A stretch of 64,000 nt of DNA from Asanoa sp040676615 (GTDB lineage Bacteria; Actinomycetota; Actinomycetes; Mycobacteriales; Micromonosporaceae), in NCBI RefSeq assembly GCF_040676615.1, contig NZ_JBFAPI010000002.1, positions 434,001 through 498,000 on the forward strand, in the 5' to 3' direction. The notes under the pieces were generated by a model. It did not search any database. It was not told the origin of the DNA and was given only the letters and a program-made list of their open reading frames with translations. The position numbers were made by a program, and so were the translations under genes. Positions 23,039-31,965 of this stretch are shown piece after piece; the first letter of the stretch is position 1, and the number at the start of each line of letters is the position of its first letter.

Positions 23039-24886
23039 GTGGCCAAACAGGTCCGTCAACTGGATCGCGTGGTCATCCGCTTCGCTGGCGACTCCGGCGA
23101 CGGCATGCAGCTCACCGGCGACCGGTTCACTTCGGAGACCGCTCAGCTCGGAAATGACATCTCGACGCTGCCCAACTTCCCCGCCGAGATCCGCGCTCCC
23201 GCCGGCACCCTCCCCGGTGTCTCCAGCTTCCAGGTGCACTTCGCCGACTACGACATCCTCACGCCCGGTGACTCGCCCAACGTGCTGGTGGCCATGAACC
23301 CGGCCGCGCTCAAGGCCAACGTCGGCGACCTGCCCCGCGGTGCCGACATCATCGTCAACACCGACGAGTTCACCAAGCGCAACCTGACCAAGGTCGGTTA
23401 CGCCGAGAACCCGCTCGACGACGGCTCACTCGACGGCTACGCGCTACACCCGGTCGCGCTGACCTCGATGACGATCGGCGCCCTGGCCGAGCACGCGGTC
23501 TCGAAGAAAGACGCCGAGCGCGCGAAGAACATGTTCGCCCTGGGCCTGCTCTCGTGGATGTACTCGCGGCCCTACGAGTCGACGATCCGGTTCCTGGAGC
23601 GCAAGTTCGCCGCCCGGCCCGAGTTGGTCGCGGCCAACATCGCGGCGTTCAAGGCCGGCTGGAACTTCGGCGAGACGACCGAAGACTTCGGCGTGCGCTA
23701 CGAGGTCAAACCGGCCAAGATGAGCCCCGGCACCTACCGCAACATCACCGGCAACCAGGCGCTCTCGCTGGGCCTCGTCGCCGCCGGTGTGCGCTCGGGC
23801 CTGCCGGTGTTCCTCGGCGCCTACCCGATCACCCCGGCGTCCGACATCCTGCACGAGCTGAGCAAGCACAAGCGGTTCGGCATCACCACCATGCAGGCCG
23901 AAGACGAGATCGCCGCGATCGGCGCCGCGCTCGGCGCGTCCTACGGCGGCAGCCTGGGCATCACCACCACGTCCGGCCCCGGCGTCGCGCTCAAGGGCGA
24001 GACGATCTCGCTGGCCGTCGCGCTGGAGCTGCCGCTGCTGATCATCGACGTGCAACGGGCCGGCCCGTCGACCGGCATGCCGACCAAGACCGAGCAGGCC
24101 GACCTCAACATGGCCCTGTTCGGCCGGCACGGCGAGGCGCCGGTCGCCGTCGTCGCGCCGCGGTCGCCGTCCGACTGCTTCTTCGCCGCGATCGAGGCGG
24201 CGCGGATCGCGCTGACCTACCGCACGCCGGTGATACTGCTGTCCGACAACTACGTCGCCAACGGTTCCGAGCCGTGGCTGCTGCCCGACGTCGACACGCT
24301 GCCCGACCTGCGGGTCGAGTTCGCGACGGAGCCCAACAGCGAAGACGGCAAGAGCTTCCTGCCCTACCTGCGCGACCCGGTCACCATGGCGCGGCCGTGG
24401 GCGATCCCGGGCACGCCGGGTCTCGAGCACCGGATCGGCGGCCTGGAGAAGGCCGACAAGACCGGCGACATCTCCTACGACCCGGCCAACCACGACTTCA
24501 TGGTGCGCACCCGCGCTGCTCGCATCGAGGCCATCCCGGTGCCCGACATCGAGGTCGAAGACCCCGACGGCGACGCGCGCACGCTGGTGCTCGGCTGGGG
24601 CTCGACCTACGGCCCGATCGGCGCCGCCTGCCGGGCCCTGCGCCACCGCGGCCTGCCGATCGCGCAGGCACACCTGCGGCACCTCTCGCCGATGCCCGCC
24701 AACCTCGGCGAAGTGCTCCGGCGATACGACCGGGTGGTCATTCCGGAGATGAACCTGGGCCAGCTGGCCCACGTGATCCGGTCCCGCTTCCTGATCGACG
24801 CCATCCCTTACAACCAGGTCAGCGGCCTGCCGTTCACGGCCGCCAAGCTGGAGTCCATGCTCGAGGAAGTCGTCAAAAATGGCTGA
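23039..24886 (+). CDS. korA: 2-oxoglutarate:ferredoxin oxidoreductase, alpha (gamma-alpha fused) subunit
   Basis: A 615-residue KorA. Residues about 10-190 form the gamma domain (RVVIRFAGDSGDGMQLTG, then LPNFPAEIRAPAGT). The alpha domain starts near GNQALSLGLVAAGVRSGLPV and has the substrate/TPP-domain motif AYPITPASDILHELS. A domain-III transketolase-C-like region follows (TLVLGWGSTYGPIG). With KorB it oxidatively decarboxylates 2-oxoglutarate to succinyl-CoA with reduction of ferredoxin, an alternative to the dehydrogenase complex that is common in actinobacteria. The GTG at 23039 has AAGGAGG about 10 nt upstream. It overlaps korB by 8 nt. Confidence 0.93.
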   Translation: MAKQVRQLDRVVIRFAGDSGDGMQLTGDRFTSETAQLGNDISTLPNFPAEIRAPAGTLPGVSSFQVHFADYDILTPGDSPNVLVAMNPAALKANVGDLPRGADIIVNTDEFTKRNLTKVGYAENPLDDGSLDGYALHPVALTSMTIGALAEHAVSKKDAERAKNMFALGLLSWMYSRPYESTIRFLERKFAARPELVAANIAAFKAGWNFGETTEDFGVRYEVKPAKMSPGTYRNITGNQALSLGLVAAGVRSGLPVFLGAYPITPASDILHELSKHKRFGITTMQAEDEIAAIGAALGASYGGSLGITTTSGPGVALKGETISLAVALELPLLIIDVQRAGPSTGMPTKTEQADLNMALFGRHGEAPVAVVAPRSPSDCFFAAIEAARIALTYRTPVILLSDNYVANGSEPWLLPDVDTLPDLRVEFATEPNSEDGKSFLPYLRDPVTMARPWAIPGTPGLEHRIGGLEKADKTGDISYDPANHDFMVRTRAARIEAIPVPDIEVEDPDGDARTLVLGWGSTYGPIGAACRALRHRGLPIAQAHLRHLSPMPANLGEVLRRYDRVVIPEMNLGQLAHVIRSRFLIDAIPYNQVSGLPFTAAKLESMLEEVVKNG

Positions 24887-25913
24887 TCCCGTCGCAGTGA
24901 AGCTCACCCAGAAGGACTTCAAGTCCGATCAGGAGGTTCGCTGGTGTCCCGGGTGCGGTGACTACGCGATCCTGGCCGCCGTGCAGTCCTTCATGCCCGA
25001 GCTGCAGATCCCGCGCGAGCGCACCGTGTTCGTCTCCGGGATCGGCTGCTCGTCGCGCTTCCCCTATTACATGAACACCTACGGGATGCACTCGATCCAC
25101 GGCCGCGCGCCGGCGATCGCGACCGGCCTGTCGGTCAGCCGCCCCGATCTGTCGGTCTGGGTGGTCACCGGTGACGGCGACGCGCTCTCGATCGGCGGCA
25201 ACCACCTGATCCACGCGCTGCGCCGCAACGTCAACCTGAAGATCCTCCTGTTCAACAACCGGATCTACGGTCTGACCAAGGGGCAATACTCGCCGACCTC
25301 CGAGCTCGGCAAGGTCACGAAGTCGACGCCGGTCGGCTCGGCCGACTCGCCGTTCAACCCGCTCTCGCTGGCACTCGGCGCCGAGGCGACGTTCGTCGCC
25401 CGCACCATCGACTCCGACCGCAAGCACCTGCAGTCGGTGCTGCGCGCCGCGGCCGAGCACCAGGGCTCCGCGTTTGTCGAGATCTACCAGAACTGCAACA
25501 TCTTCAACGACGGCGCCTTCGAGACGCTCAAGGACCCGGCCACCCGCGACGAATACATCATCCGGTTGGAGCACGGCCAGCCCATCACCTTCGGCAGCGA
25601 CGGGCAGTCGTGCGTGGTGCACCCGCCCGGCGGCTTCGGCCTCGAAGTTCGCGAGACGGCGACCGTCGACCCGGCCGACATCGTGGTGCACGACGCGACC
25701 GTGGCCGAGCCGGCCTACGCGTTCGCGCTGTCCCGGCTACCCGGCCTCGACCTGCGCAACACGCCGATCGGGGTGTTCCGCAAGGTGGAGCGGTCGTCCT
25801 ACGACGAGCGGGTCCGGTCGCAGACCGAGAGCGCGATGGCCAAGGCGACCGGCACGCCCGAGGAGCAGCTCGCCGGCCTGCTCACCGCCGGCGACACCTG
25901 GACGATTCTCTAG
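24879..25913 (+). CDS. korB: 2-oxoglutarate:ferredoxin oxidoreductase, beta subunit
   Basis: A 344-residue KorB, which binds TPP and one [4Fe-4S] cluster. The cluster Cys residues begin in VRWCPGCGDYAIL (Cys-x2-Cys), with a further Cys in GIGCSSRFP and another in IYQNCNIFN. The TPP motif is VTGDGDALSIGGNHLIHALRRN, quoted here as VTGDGDALSIGGN and LIHALRRN, with FNNRIYGLTKGQYSPTS in the active-site region. It starts inside korA (ATGGCTGA overlap) so the subunits are made together. Its stop is shared with the convergent channel gene at CTAG. Confidence 0.94.
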   Translation: MADPVAVKLTQKDFKSDQEVRWCPGCGDYAILAAVQSFMPELQIPRERTVFVSGIGCSSRFPYYMNTYGMHSIHGRAPAIATGLSVSRPDLSVWVVTGDGDALSIGGNHLIHALRRNVNLKILLFNNRIYGLTKGQYSPTSELGKVTKSTPVGSADSPFNPLSLALGAEATFVARTIDSDRKHLQSVLRAAAEHQGSAFVEIYQNCNIFNDGAFETLKDPATRDEYIIRLEHGQPITFGSDGQSCVVHPPGGFGLEVRETATVDPADIVVHDATVAEPAYAFALSRLPGLDLRNTPIGVFRKVERSSYDERVRSQTESAMAKATGTPEEQLAGLLTAGDTWTIL

Positions 25914-26920
25914 CCGGCCGCCGCGGTCGGCCGGTCGTCACGCACGTAGACCAGCATGTCGCCGGTCTCGACGGTGAGGCCGGCCGGCTCGGCCAGCGAC
26001 ACCACCTTGCCGCGCCGCACGAGCGCGATCACCAGCGGGTCGAGCTCGCGCGGCGCCTGGCCGACCTCCTGGCGCTCGGCCGACCGCATCGCCAGCGCCA
26101 TGCCCTGACCCGGGGTCAACAGGTCTTCGACCACGTCGATCAGCGGTGGCGCCGAGGTCGACAGGCCGAGCAGCCGGCCGGCGGTCGACGCCGACACGAT
26201 CACGTGGTGTGCGCCGCTCTGCCGCAGCAGCGGCGCGTTCTCGGCCTCCCGGGCAGCGGCGATGATCCGCACCTTCCCGGCCGTCAACTGCCGCACGGTC
26301 AGCGTCACCAGCACGGCCGCGTCGTCGCTGTGCGTCGCGATGATGACCGCCTTGGCGTCTTTGACATGCGCCTCCAGCAGGACGGCCGAGCGGGTCGCCG
26401 AGCCCTCCACCCCGACCAGGCCGTTGGCGATCGCCGACCGCAGCGCGGCCGGGCTGTTCTCGACGACCACGATCTTGCGCTTGTCGAGCCCGTTCTCCAG
26501 GAGCACGTTGACCGCGCTGCGCCCCTTCGTCCCGTACCCGCAGACGATCACGTGGTCTTTCACTTTCTTCCTCCACCGTGTCAGTCGCAGGTTGGTGCGG
26601 TATTGCTCGGTGAGCACCTCGAGGGTGGTGCCGACCAGGATGATCAGGAACAGCACGCGGGCCGGCGTGATCACCAGGACGTTGACCAGCCGGGCCGACT
26701 CACTGATCGGCGTGATGTCGCCGTAGCCGGTCGTGGACAGCGTCACCACGGCGTAGTAGGCGCTGTCGAGCAGCGACAGCGGCGTGTCGGTGATGTCGCG
26801 GTAGCCGCCCCGGTCGACGTAGACGACCAGCACGATGAGCAGAACCAGGCTGACCGCACCGGCCAGCCGGATGCCGAGTGCGCGCAATGGACTCTGGCGC
26901 ACCCGGGGAAAGTGGATCAC
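25910..26920 (-). CDS. Two-TM potassium channel with RCK (TrkA) domains
   Basis: A 336-residue Kch/MthK-like channel. TM1 is about residues 13-35 (LAGAVSLVLLIVLVVYV). The pore helix and filter read YYAVVTLSTTGYGDITP, with the K+ selectivity signature TTGYGD. TM2 contains ARVLFLIILVGTTLEVL. The RCK N-terminal Rossmann domain begins DHVIVCGYGTKGRSAV, and an RCK-C domain ends the protein (LVIALVRRGKVVSLAEPAG). The GTG at 26920 has GGGAGA 6 nt upstream. An ATG 36 nt out lengthens the N-terminus without a ribosome site. Probably a homotetrameric K+ channel gated by a cytoplasmic ligand. Confidence 0.9.
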   Translation of the reverse strand: MIHFPRVRQSPLRALGIRLAGAVSLVLLIVLVVYVDRGGYRDITDTPLSLLDSAYYAVVTLSTTGYGDITPISESARLVNVLVITPARVLFLIILVGTTLEVLTEQYRTNLRLTRWRKKVKDHVIVCGYGTKGRSAVNVLLENGLDKRKIVVVENSPAALRSAIANGLVGVEGSATRSAVLLEAHVKDAKAVIIATHSDDAAVLVTLTVRQLTAGKVRIIAAAREAENAPLLRQSGAHHVIVSASTAGRLLGLSTSAPPLIDVVEDLLTPGQGMALAMRSAERQEVGQAPRELDPLVIALVRRGKVVSLAEPAGLTVETGDMLVYVRDDRPTAAAG

Positions 26921-27003
26921 GCCGTCTCCCGCACGCCCACACCATAGCCAAGCCATTCACGGGCGTGTGGCCGGGAAGGCGGGGGTACGGAGGGTGACGT
27001 GCG

Positions 27004-30000
27004 CTAGCTCTCGCGGTCGGCGGTGTCGGCGTCGCCGATCAGCGCACCGCGGTAGGTGCGGGAGCGGCGCGGATGCGGCGGTTGCGGTTCGATCCCGCTC
27101 TCCCGGGAGCGACCGGCGCGGGCCTCCCGGATCACCACGGTGGTGTCGATCTCGCCGTCGCGCGCCGGTTCGGCCGCGAGCCGCTGGTCGTTGCGGCGCC
27201 GCGGCTCGGCCGGCCGGGCGGCGTCCGCGGGGCGGCGGGGCTCGGCGCTCACCGGCCCGGCGCCCAGCGGCCCGGCGCCCAGTGGCTCGGCGCCCAGGGG
27301 CCCGGCGCCCAGGGGCCCGGCGCCCAGGGGCCCGGCGCCCAGTGGCTCGGCGCCCAGTGGCTCGGCGCCCAGCGGGCCCGCATCAGGGTCGGTGGGTGGC
27401 TCGGCCGCGAACCGGCTGGAACCGGCGGCCAGGTCGGGGTGTTCGACGGCCAGCGCGACCGTTGCCGCCTGCTCCAGGGTCAGTTCGGCGCCGGATCCGT
27501 AGGCCGCGTCGAACGCCGGGTCGCCGAGCACCGCGCGGGTGGCCGCCTGCTCGCGCGACCAGTAGGCGGCGAACAGGCCGCCCGCGCCGCGCTGGGTGGT
27601 GCGGGTCGCCTGCGCGGCGCCGAACAGCTTGGCCGCCGTCTTCGGGTCGCCGCCGTGCGCGCAGCGGACCGCCATCGCGTTGAGGCTGTCGCAGGCCCTG
27701 CCCCGGAACCCGTAGGCCATCCGGGAGCGCAGCGCGACGACCAGGTGGTCGTGTGCGGCGACCAGGTCGCCGCGGGCCAGCGCGACCATGCCGAGCAGCA
27801 TGTCGACGGTGCGCCGGCCGCGTTCGGCGGGACGGGCCGCCTCCATCGGGCGGGCGGCGCCGAGCAACTCGGCCGCCTCGTCGAGGGCGCCCCGCTGCCA
27901 CAGCAACTCGGCCAGGCTGAGCACGGCGACCAGCGCGTCGTTGCCGACACCGTTGCTGTTGGCCCACTCCATCACGTCGCGGCTGGCCCGCTCGGCCTCG
28001 GTTAACCGGCCCATGTCGATCAGCGGGCCGGCCCGGCCGGCGATCACCCGGGCCAGCAGCCCCGCGTCGCCGGCCTGTTGAGCGGCCACCTCGGCCCGCT
28101 GCGCGAAGCGCAGTTCCTCGGCGAACTCGCCGTCGGCGGCGGCGTGCTGCGAGTGCATGTGGTAGGCCGCCGCGAGTTCGGCGTCGGGGATCGGCTCGCC
28201 GGTCTCGGCGATCCGGCCGTAGAGCCGGAACAGCCAGAGCCGGCCCTCCCGGGCCAGCCCGCGCTCCCGCCACCACTGGTCGAGACCGCTGGCCAGCCGC
28301 AGGCCCAACCGGGCACTGCCGCCGGTCGCGGTCCAGCGCAGCGCGGCGCGCACCTCGTCGGCCAGCGGGTCCAGGGCGGCCAGCGACAGCGTCACCGGGC
28401 GCCCGTCGGCGCCGTGGAACACCCGCTGCAACGCGTGACCGCACCAGGCGACGTGCCGGTCGCGGGCGCCGCGCTCCTCACCGGCGTCGACCAGGCGGCG
28501 GGCCGCGTACGCCCGGATGGGGTCGAGGATCCGGTAGGTGCTGGCCGCGCCGTGCGGCTCGACCTGGATCATCGACTTGTCGACCAGCACGGCCAGCGGG
28601 TCGAGCGGGTCGTCGTCGAGCAGCCACTCGACCGTGGCCAGGTCGACCGGGCCGGCGAAGACCGAGAGCCAGCGCAGCAGCCGGGCGGCGCGCGGGCCGA
28701 GGGTGCGGTAGGACCAGGTGACGGTCGCCTGCATGGTCGCGTGCCGCTGGGTCGCCGAGCGCAACGCGGCCCTGGTCTGCGCGCTGCGCGCCTCGCCGAG
28801 CGCCGCCGCGTTGAGGTCGACGGTGTCTTCCTGGTTGCCGGCGGCGCCGCTGAACGGAACGGTCGGATAGGCGTCGTCGTCGTCGCGGCCCGCGTCGAGG
28901 GTGCCGAGCACGTCGTCGAGGCGCTCGGCGAGCTGGCTGGCCGACAGCACCCGGAGCCGAGCGGCGGCCAACTCGATCGCCAGGGGCAGACCGTCGAGCC
29001 GCGACACCACCCGGTGCAACTCCGACGACTCGGTCAGGCCACCCCGGCGCCCGCCGCGGGCGGCCGCGGTGCGGTCGAGCAGCAGCGCCATCGCGTCGCT
29101 GGGGCCGCCGCCGGGTGGCGGCTCGGTCGACAGTGGCGGGATCCGCCAGACCACCTCACCGGGCAGCCCGAACGGCTCACGGCTGGTGGCCAGCACCCGC
29201 AGCGCGTTGCCGCCGGTGAGCAGGCGGGAGATCGCCTCGGCGGACGCGCCGGGCTGGGCGTCGCAGGTGTCGAGCATCAGCAGCATCCGCTTGCCGGCGG
29301 CGTAGTCGACCAGCGTGTCGATCATCGGCCGGCCGGGCTCGGGGCGCAGGCCGAAGACGGCGGCGACGGCGAACGCGACCAGGCCTGGGTCGGTCACGGT
29401 GGCGATGTCGACGAACCAGACACCGTCGGGATAGGAGTCGACGAGCTTGCCGGCCACCTCGACGGCGATCCGGGTCTTGCCGGCACCGCCCGCGCCGACG
29501 ACCGTGACGAGGCGGTTGTCGCGCAGCAGCGCGGACAGCTCGGCCCGCTCGGTCTGCCGGCCGACGAACGAGGTCACCTGGGTCGGCAGGTTGTGGGCCG
29601 CCTCGTCGACCGTGCGCGGGCGCGGGAAGTCGCGGGCCAGGCCCGGCGCGACCAACTGGAAGAGGCGCTCCCGGTCGTCGAAGCCGCGCAGCCGGTGCAG
29701 GCCGAGGTCGATCAGCGACGCGTCGGCGGGCAGCGGCGCGGCGTGGCGCACGGTCGCGGCGGAGAGCAGCACCTGGCCGCCGTGTGCGGCCGCGGCGATG
29801 CGAGCCGCCCGGTGCACCTCGGGACTGGCGTATTCACCGGCGAGCGGCACCGCCTGGCCGGTGTGCAGGCCCATCCGCACCTTCGGCGTGGCCGCGGGCG
29901 TCGGCCATTCGTGGTTGGCCAGGGCCCGCTGCGCGGTGACGCAGGCATCGAGCGCGGCGCCGGCGTCGTCGAACGCCACGAAGAACGAGTCGCCCTCGGT

Positions 30001-30171
30001 GAACAACTCGACGCCGTGGCTCGACGCGAGGGTGGCGCGCAAGAGTCGCCGGTGCTCGGTGAGCACCGGCCGGTAACCCGCACCGAGCATCTGGGCAAGA
30101 CGGGTCGAGCCCTCGATGTCGGTGAACAAGAAAGTCACCAACCCGCTCGGAAGGTGAACTCGTCCCGGCAC
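27004..30171 (-). CDS. Class III cyclase-homology/NB-ARC/TPR-like regulator
   Basis: A 1055-residue multidomain protein. Residues about 10-170 are a nucleotidyl-cyclase domain with both metal Asp residues (D18 in LFTDIEGSTRL and D61 in FTEGDSFF). The transition-state Asn of the Asn-x3-Arg pair is His here (H120 in EVHRAARIA), with R124 kept. An NB-ARC/AAA ATPase follows, with P-loop VVGAGGAGKTRIA (about 225-233), LLMLDTCD as Walker B, LATSREPFGLPGE and RLDGLPLAIELAAARL. A helical TPR-like region (about 600-890) and a low-complexity tail with eight GPLGA/EPLGA units complete it. The GTG at 30171 has GGAGG upstream. Such LuxR-less AfsR/cyclase fusions are common and usually lack known ligands. 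Confidence 0.85.
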   Translation of the reverse strand: MPGRVHLPSGLVTFLFTDIEGSTRLAQMLGAGYRPVLTEHRRLLRATLASSHGVELFTEGDSFFVAFDDAGAALDACVTAQRALANHEWPTPAATPKVRMGLHTGQAVPLAGEYASPEVHRAARIAAAAHGGQVLLSAATVRHAAPLPADASLIDLGLHRLRGFDDRERLFQLVAPGLARDFPRPRTVDEAAHNLPTQVTSFVGRQTERAELSALLRDNRLVTVVGAGGAGKTRIAVEVAGKLVDSYPDGVWFVDIATVTDPGLVAFAVAAVFGLRPEPGRPMIDTLVDYAAGKRMLLMLDTCDAQPGASAEAISRLLTGGNALRVLATSREPFGLPGEVVWRIPPLSTEPPPGGGPSDAMALLLDRTAAARGGRRGGLTESSELHRVVSRLDGLPLAIELAAARLRVLSASQLAERLDDVLGTLDAGRDDDDAYPTVPFSGAAGNQEDTVDLNAAALGEARSAQTRAALRSATQRHATMQATVTWSYRTLGPRAARLLRWLSVFAGPVDLATVEWLLDDDPLDPLAVLVDKSMIQVEPHGAASTYRILDPIRAYAARRLVDAGEERGARDRHVAWCGHALQRVFHGADGRPVTLSLAALDPLADEVRAALRWTATGGSARLGLRLASGLDQWWRERGLAREGRLWLFRLYGRIAETGEPIPDAELAAAYHMHSQHAAADGEFAEELRFAQRAEVAAQQAGDAGLLARVIAGRAGPLIDMGRLTEAERASRDVMEWANSNGVGNDALVAVLSLAELLWQRGALDEAAELLGAARPMEAARPAERGRRTVDMLLGMVALARGDLVAAHDHLVVALRSRMAYGFRGRACDSLNAMAVRCAHGGDPKTAAKLFGAAQATRTTQRGAGGLFAAYWSREQAATRAVLGDPAFDAAYGSGAELTLEQAATVALAVEHPDLAAGSSRFAAEPPTDPDAGPLGAEPLGAEPLGAGPLGAGPLGAGPLGAEPLGAGPLGAGPVSAEPRRPADAARPAEPRRRNDQRLAAEPARDGEIDTTVVIREARAGRSRESGIEPQPPHPRRSRTYRGALIGDADTADRES
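27244..27378 (-). repeat. 15-bp tandem repeat in the NB-ARC gene
   Basis: Eight near-identical 15-bp units (27259-27378) plus a degenerate ninth (27244-27258) encode (G/E)PLGA pentapeptides. The frame is preserved whatever the copy number, since the unit is a multiple of three, so it can expand or shrink without inactivating the gene. Confidence 0.85.
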
Positions 30172-30313
30172 GCCTGAAACCTCCGCCCCCTGGAAGTCGG
30201 CTCCATGCTGCCGCACTCCGGTCCGCCGGCGCATCGTAGGTTCGGCTTGGCCCGGCGGGGCCCAAGGTCGAAAACCCGCTCCCACCAGGAGCGACGTGCT
30301 ACGCCAGGGTTAA

Positions 30314-30341
30314 CCGCGGGTGTCCGGCCGCGGGTATCCGG
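30314..30341. promoter_or_regulatory. Tandem 14-bp direct repeat upstream of the NB-ARC gene
   Basis: CCGCGGGTGTCCGG (30314-30327) is followed directly by CCGCGGGTATCCGG (30328-30341), differing at one base. It sits in the 274-bp gap between the FmdB-like gene and the NB-ARC gene start, about 143 bp before the latter. Back-to-back direct repeats are typical of regulator sites. Nothing else recognisable is seen in that gap. Confidence 0.45.
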
Positions 30342-30445
30342 CTGAGTAACGAGGTGTCTGGTGGGTGGTTGCGGCACCGTCGGGCAGTCCTAACCGGACC
30401 AACGGATGATCGACCGGCGCCGGGAAGTGTGGCTAGGGGTGCGGG

Positions 30446-30652
30446 TCAGCAACCGCAGGCGCCGCCGCAACAGCCGCCGCCACCACCGCCGGCCGGGGCC
30501 GACGCGGAGCCGCCGAGCCCGCCGACGGCAAGGAGCTTGACGGTGTCGTCGTGACCGGCCGGGCACTGCGCGGGCGCGCCGGCCTCGGCCATCGGACGGT
30601 TGACCTCGAAGGTGCTGCCGCAGGCGCGGCAGCGGAACTCATACCGGGGCAT
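30446..30652 (-). CDS. FmdB-family zinc-ribbon protein
   Basis: A 68-residue small protein. The N-terminal zinc ribbon has PRYEFRCRACGSTFEVNRP and CPAGHDDTVKLL, giving Cys-x2-Cys plus Cys-x3-His ligands (FmdB/CxxC-CxxC-SSSS family, in which the last Cys is here His). A Gly-rich tail ending CCGGACGC contains four further Cys. FmdB-type proteins were first seen near formamidase genes, but most are of unknown function and short ones may be ribosome or nucleic-acid associated. The ATG at 30652 is chosen because the conserved N-terminus starts there. It diverges from the transglycosylase gene over 62 bp. Confidence 0.8.
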   Translation of the reverse strand: MPRYEFRCRACGSTFEVNRPMAEAGAPAQCPAGHDDTVKLLAVGGLGGSASAPAGGGGGGCCGGACGC

Positions 30653-30701
30653 GCCAGACAGGGTACGGCCTACGCCTTGCCGCAACAGCCACCCGGATCG
30701 G

Positions 30702-30707
30702 TAGGCT
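30702..30707 (+). promoter_or_regulatory. Leaderless -10 of the transglycosylase gene
   Basis: TAGGCT lies 7 nt before the GTG at 30715. Confidence 0.5.
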
Positions 30708-30714
30708 CTTTCAC

Positions 30715-31893
30715 GTGGGTGCCGGGGAGGAGTCGCCGACGGTTGCTGCGAAGCTACGGGCATCCGTGCCCGACCAGCGCGCGCCAGGCGACAAGAAGGC
30801 CGAGCCCGTCGCGCCCGATCCCGTCGAGGCCGACCCACCCGAGCCCGCCGCACCCGAGGCCGAGGTGCCCGAGCCGGCCGCGCCCGAGGCCGAGGTGCCG
30901 AAGCCGGCGCCGCCGAAGGTCGACATCGACCTCGGCTCCGAGTGGGACCCCGCCAAGCGCCCGCCGCCCGGCATCGAGCGCCCGGCCGAGCGTGGCGCCG
31001 CCGCCGGTGCCGCCATCAAAGCGCGTACCGCCGCATTCGGACGCTGGTCGCGCGGCCCGACCGGCCGACTGGTCCTCCCCGGGACGCTGCTGTTCGCCCT
31101 GATCGGCGTCACCACCGTGGCCGGTGCCGTGGTTTTGCCGGCCAACGCGCCGCCGGCCGCACACCCGAGCCCGGCCGGCACGCCCGCCAGCGATCCGTCG
31201 GCCACCGCGGGCACCGGCCTGCCGACCGGCGTCTCGCCGACCGAGCCGGTCTTCCCGATCCCGACCGCCACCGCGACCACCGACGCCGCCGCCACCCCGC
31301 CACCGGTGGCCGGCGGCGCCCAACCGGCCGACGTGCTGACCACCTGGGCACAGCAGGTCGCCGGCAAGACCGGCATCAGCGCCACGGCCGTCCGCGCCTA
31401 CGGCTACGCCGAACTGGTCGCCGGCCAGAACAACCCGGCCTGTCACATCTCCTGGACCACGCTGGCCGCGATCGGCAAGGTCGAGTCGGCGCACGGCACG
31501 GCCAACGGCTCGACGCTCGCCTCCAACGGCCAGACCTTCCCGCACATCATCGGCCTGCCGCTCGACGGCCAGGGCGACCGCATGCGGATCACCGACACCG
31601 ACGACGGCCAACTCGACGGCGATCCGACGTACGACCGCGCGGTCGGGCCGATGCAGTTCATCCCCAGCACCTGGGCCAGTTCCGGGGCGGATGCGGACAA
31701 CGACGGCATCAAGGATCCCCACGACATCGACGACGCAGCCCTCGCAGCAGCTAACTATCTGTGCGGAAACGGTCGAGACCTCAGCAACGCCCAAGACTGG
31801 TGGGGTGCCATCCTCAGCTACAACGACGTGCGGCGATACGCGCAAGACGTGTTCAACGCGGCCAACGACTATGGCGCCAAGAGCCGCACGTAG
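30715..31893 (+). CDS. Membrane-anchored lytic transglycosylase (SLT/MltB-like)
   Basis: A 392-residue peptidoglycan hydrolase. Residues 1-120 are cytoplasmic and low complexity, with a ten-residue PEPAAPEAEV unit repeated back to back. One membrane helix (LVLPGTLLFALIGVTTVAGA) and a Pro/Thr linker follow. The extracytoplasmic lysozyme-fold domain (about 235-390) carries the catalytic Glu in LAAIGKVESAHGTANG, the MltB-type motif RAVGPMQFIPSTWASS, and an acidic loop DADNDGIKDPHDIDDAALAAA, whose Asp residues resemble a Ca2+ site. The start is a leaderless GTG. It probably trims peptidoglycan during growth or spore formation. Confidence 0.87.
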   Translation: MGAGEESPTVAAKLRASVPDQRAPGDKKAEPVAPDPVEADPPEPAAPEAEVPEPAAPEAEVPKPAPPKVDIDLGSEWDPAKRPPPGIERPAERGAAAGAAIKARTAAFGRWSRGPTGRLVLPGTLLFALIGVTTVAGAVVLPANAPPAAHPSPAGTPASDPSATAGTGLPTGVSPTEPVFPIPTATATTDAAATPPPVAGGAQPADVLTTWAQQVAGKTGISATAVRAYGYAELVAGQNNPACHISWTTLAAIGKVESAHGTANGSTLASNGQTFPHIIGLPLDGQGDRMRITDTDDGQLDGDPTYDRAVGPMQFIPSTWASSGADADNDGIKDPHDIDDAALAAANYLCGNGRDLSNAQDWWGAILSYNDVRRYAQDVFNAANDYGAKSRT

Positions 31894-31965
31894 CGTAATG
31901 GCTTCGGCACTTTGGAGAACTAAGGCCTTTCGCCTCGGACCCGTTAGCGGCAAGCTAGACAGGTG

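Noticed and set aside
28078..30177. 699-codon plus-strand open frame
   Set aside because: Exactly antisense to the cyclase/NB-ARC gene; composition (Gly/Arg/Val/Asp rich) is typical of a shadow frame.
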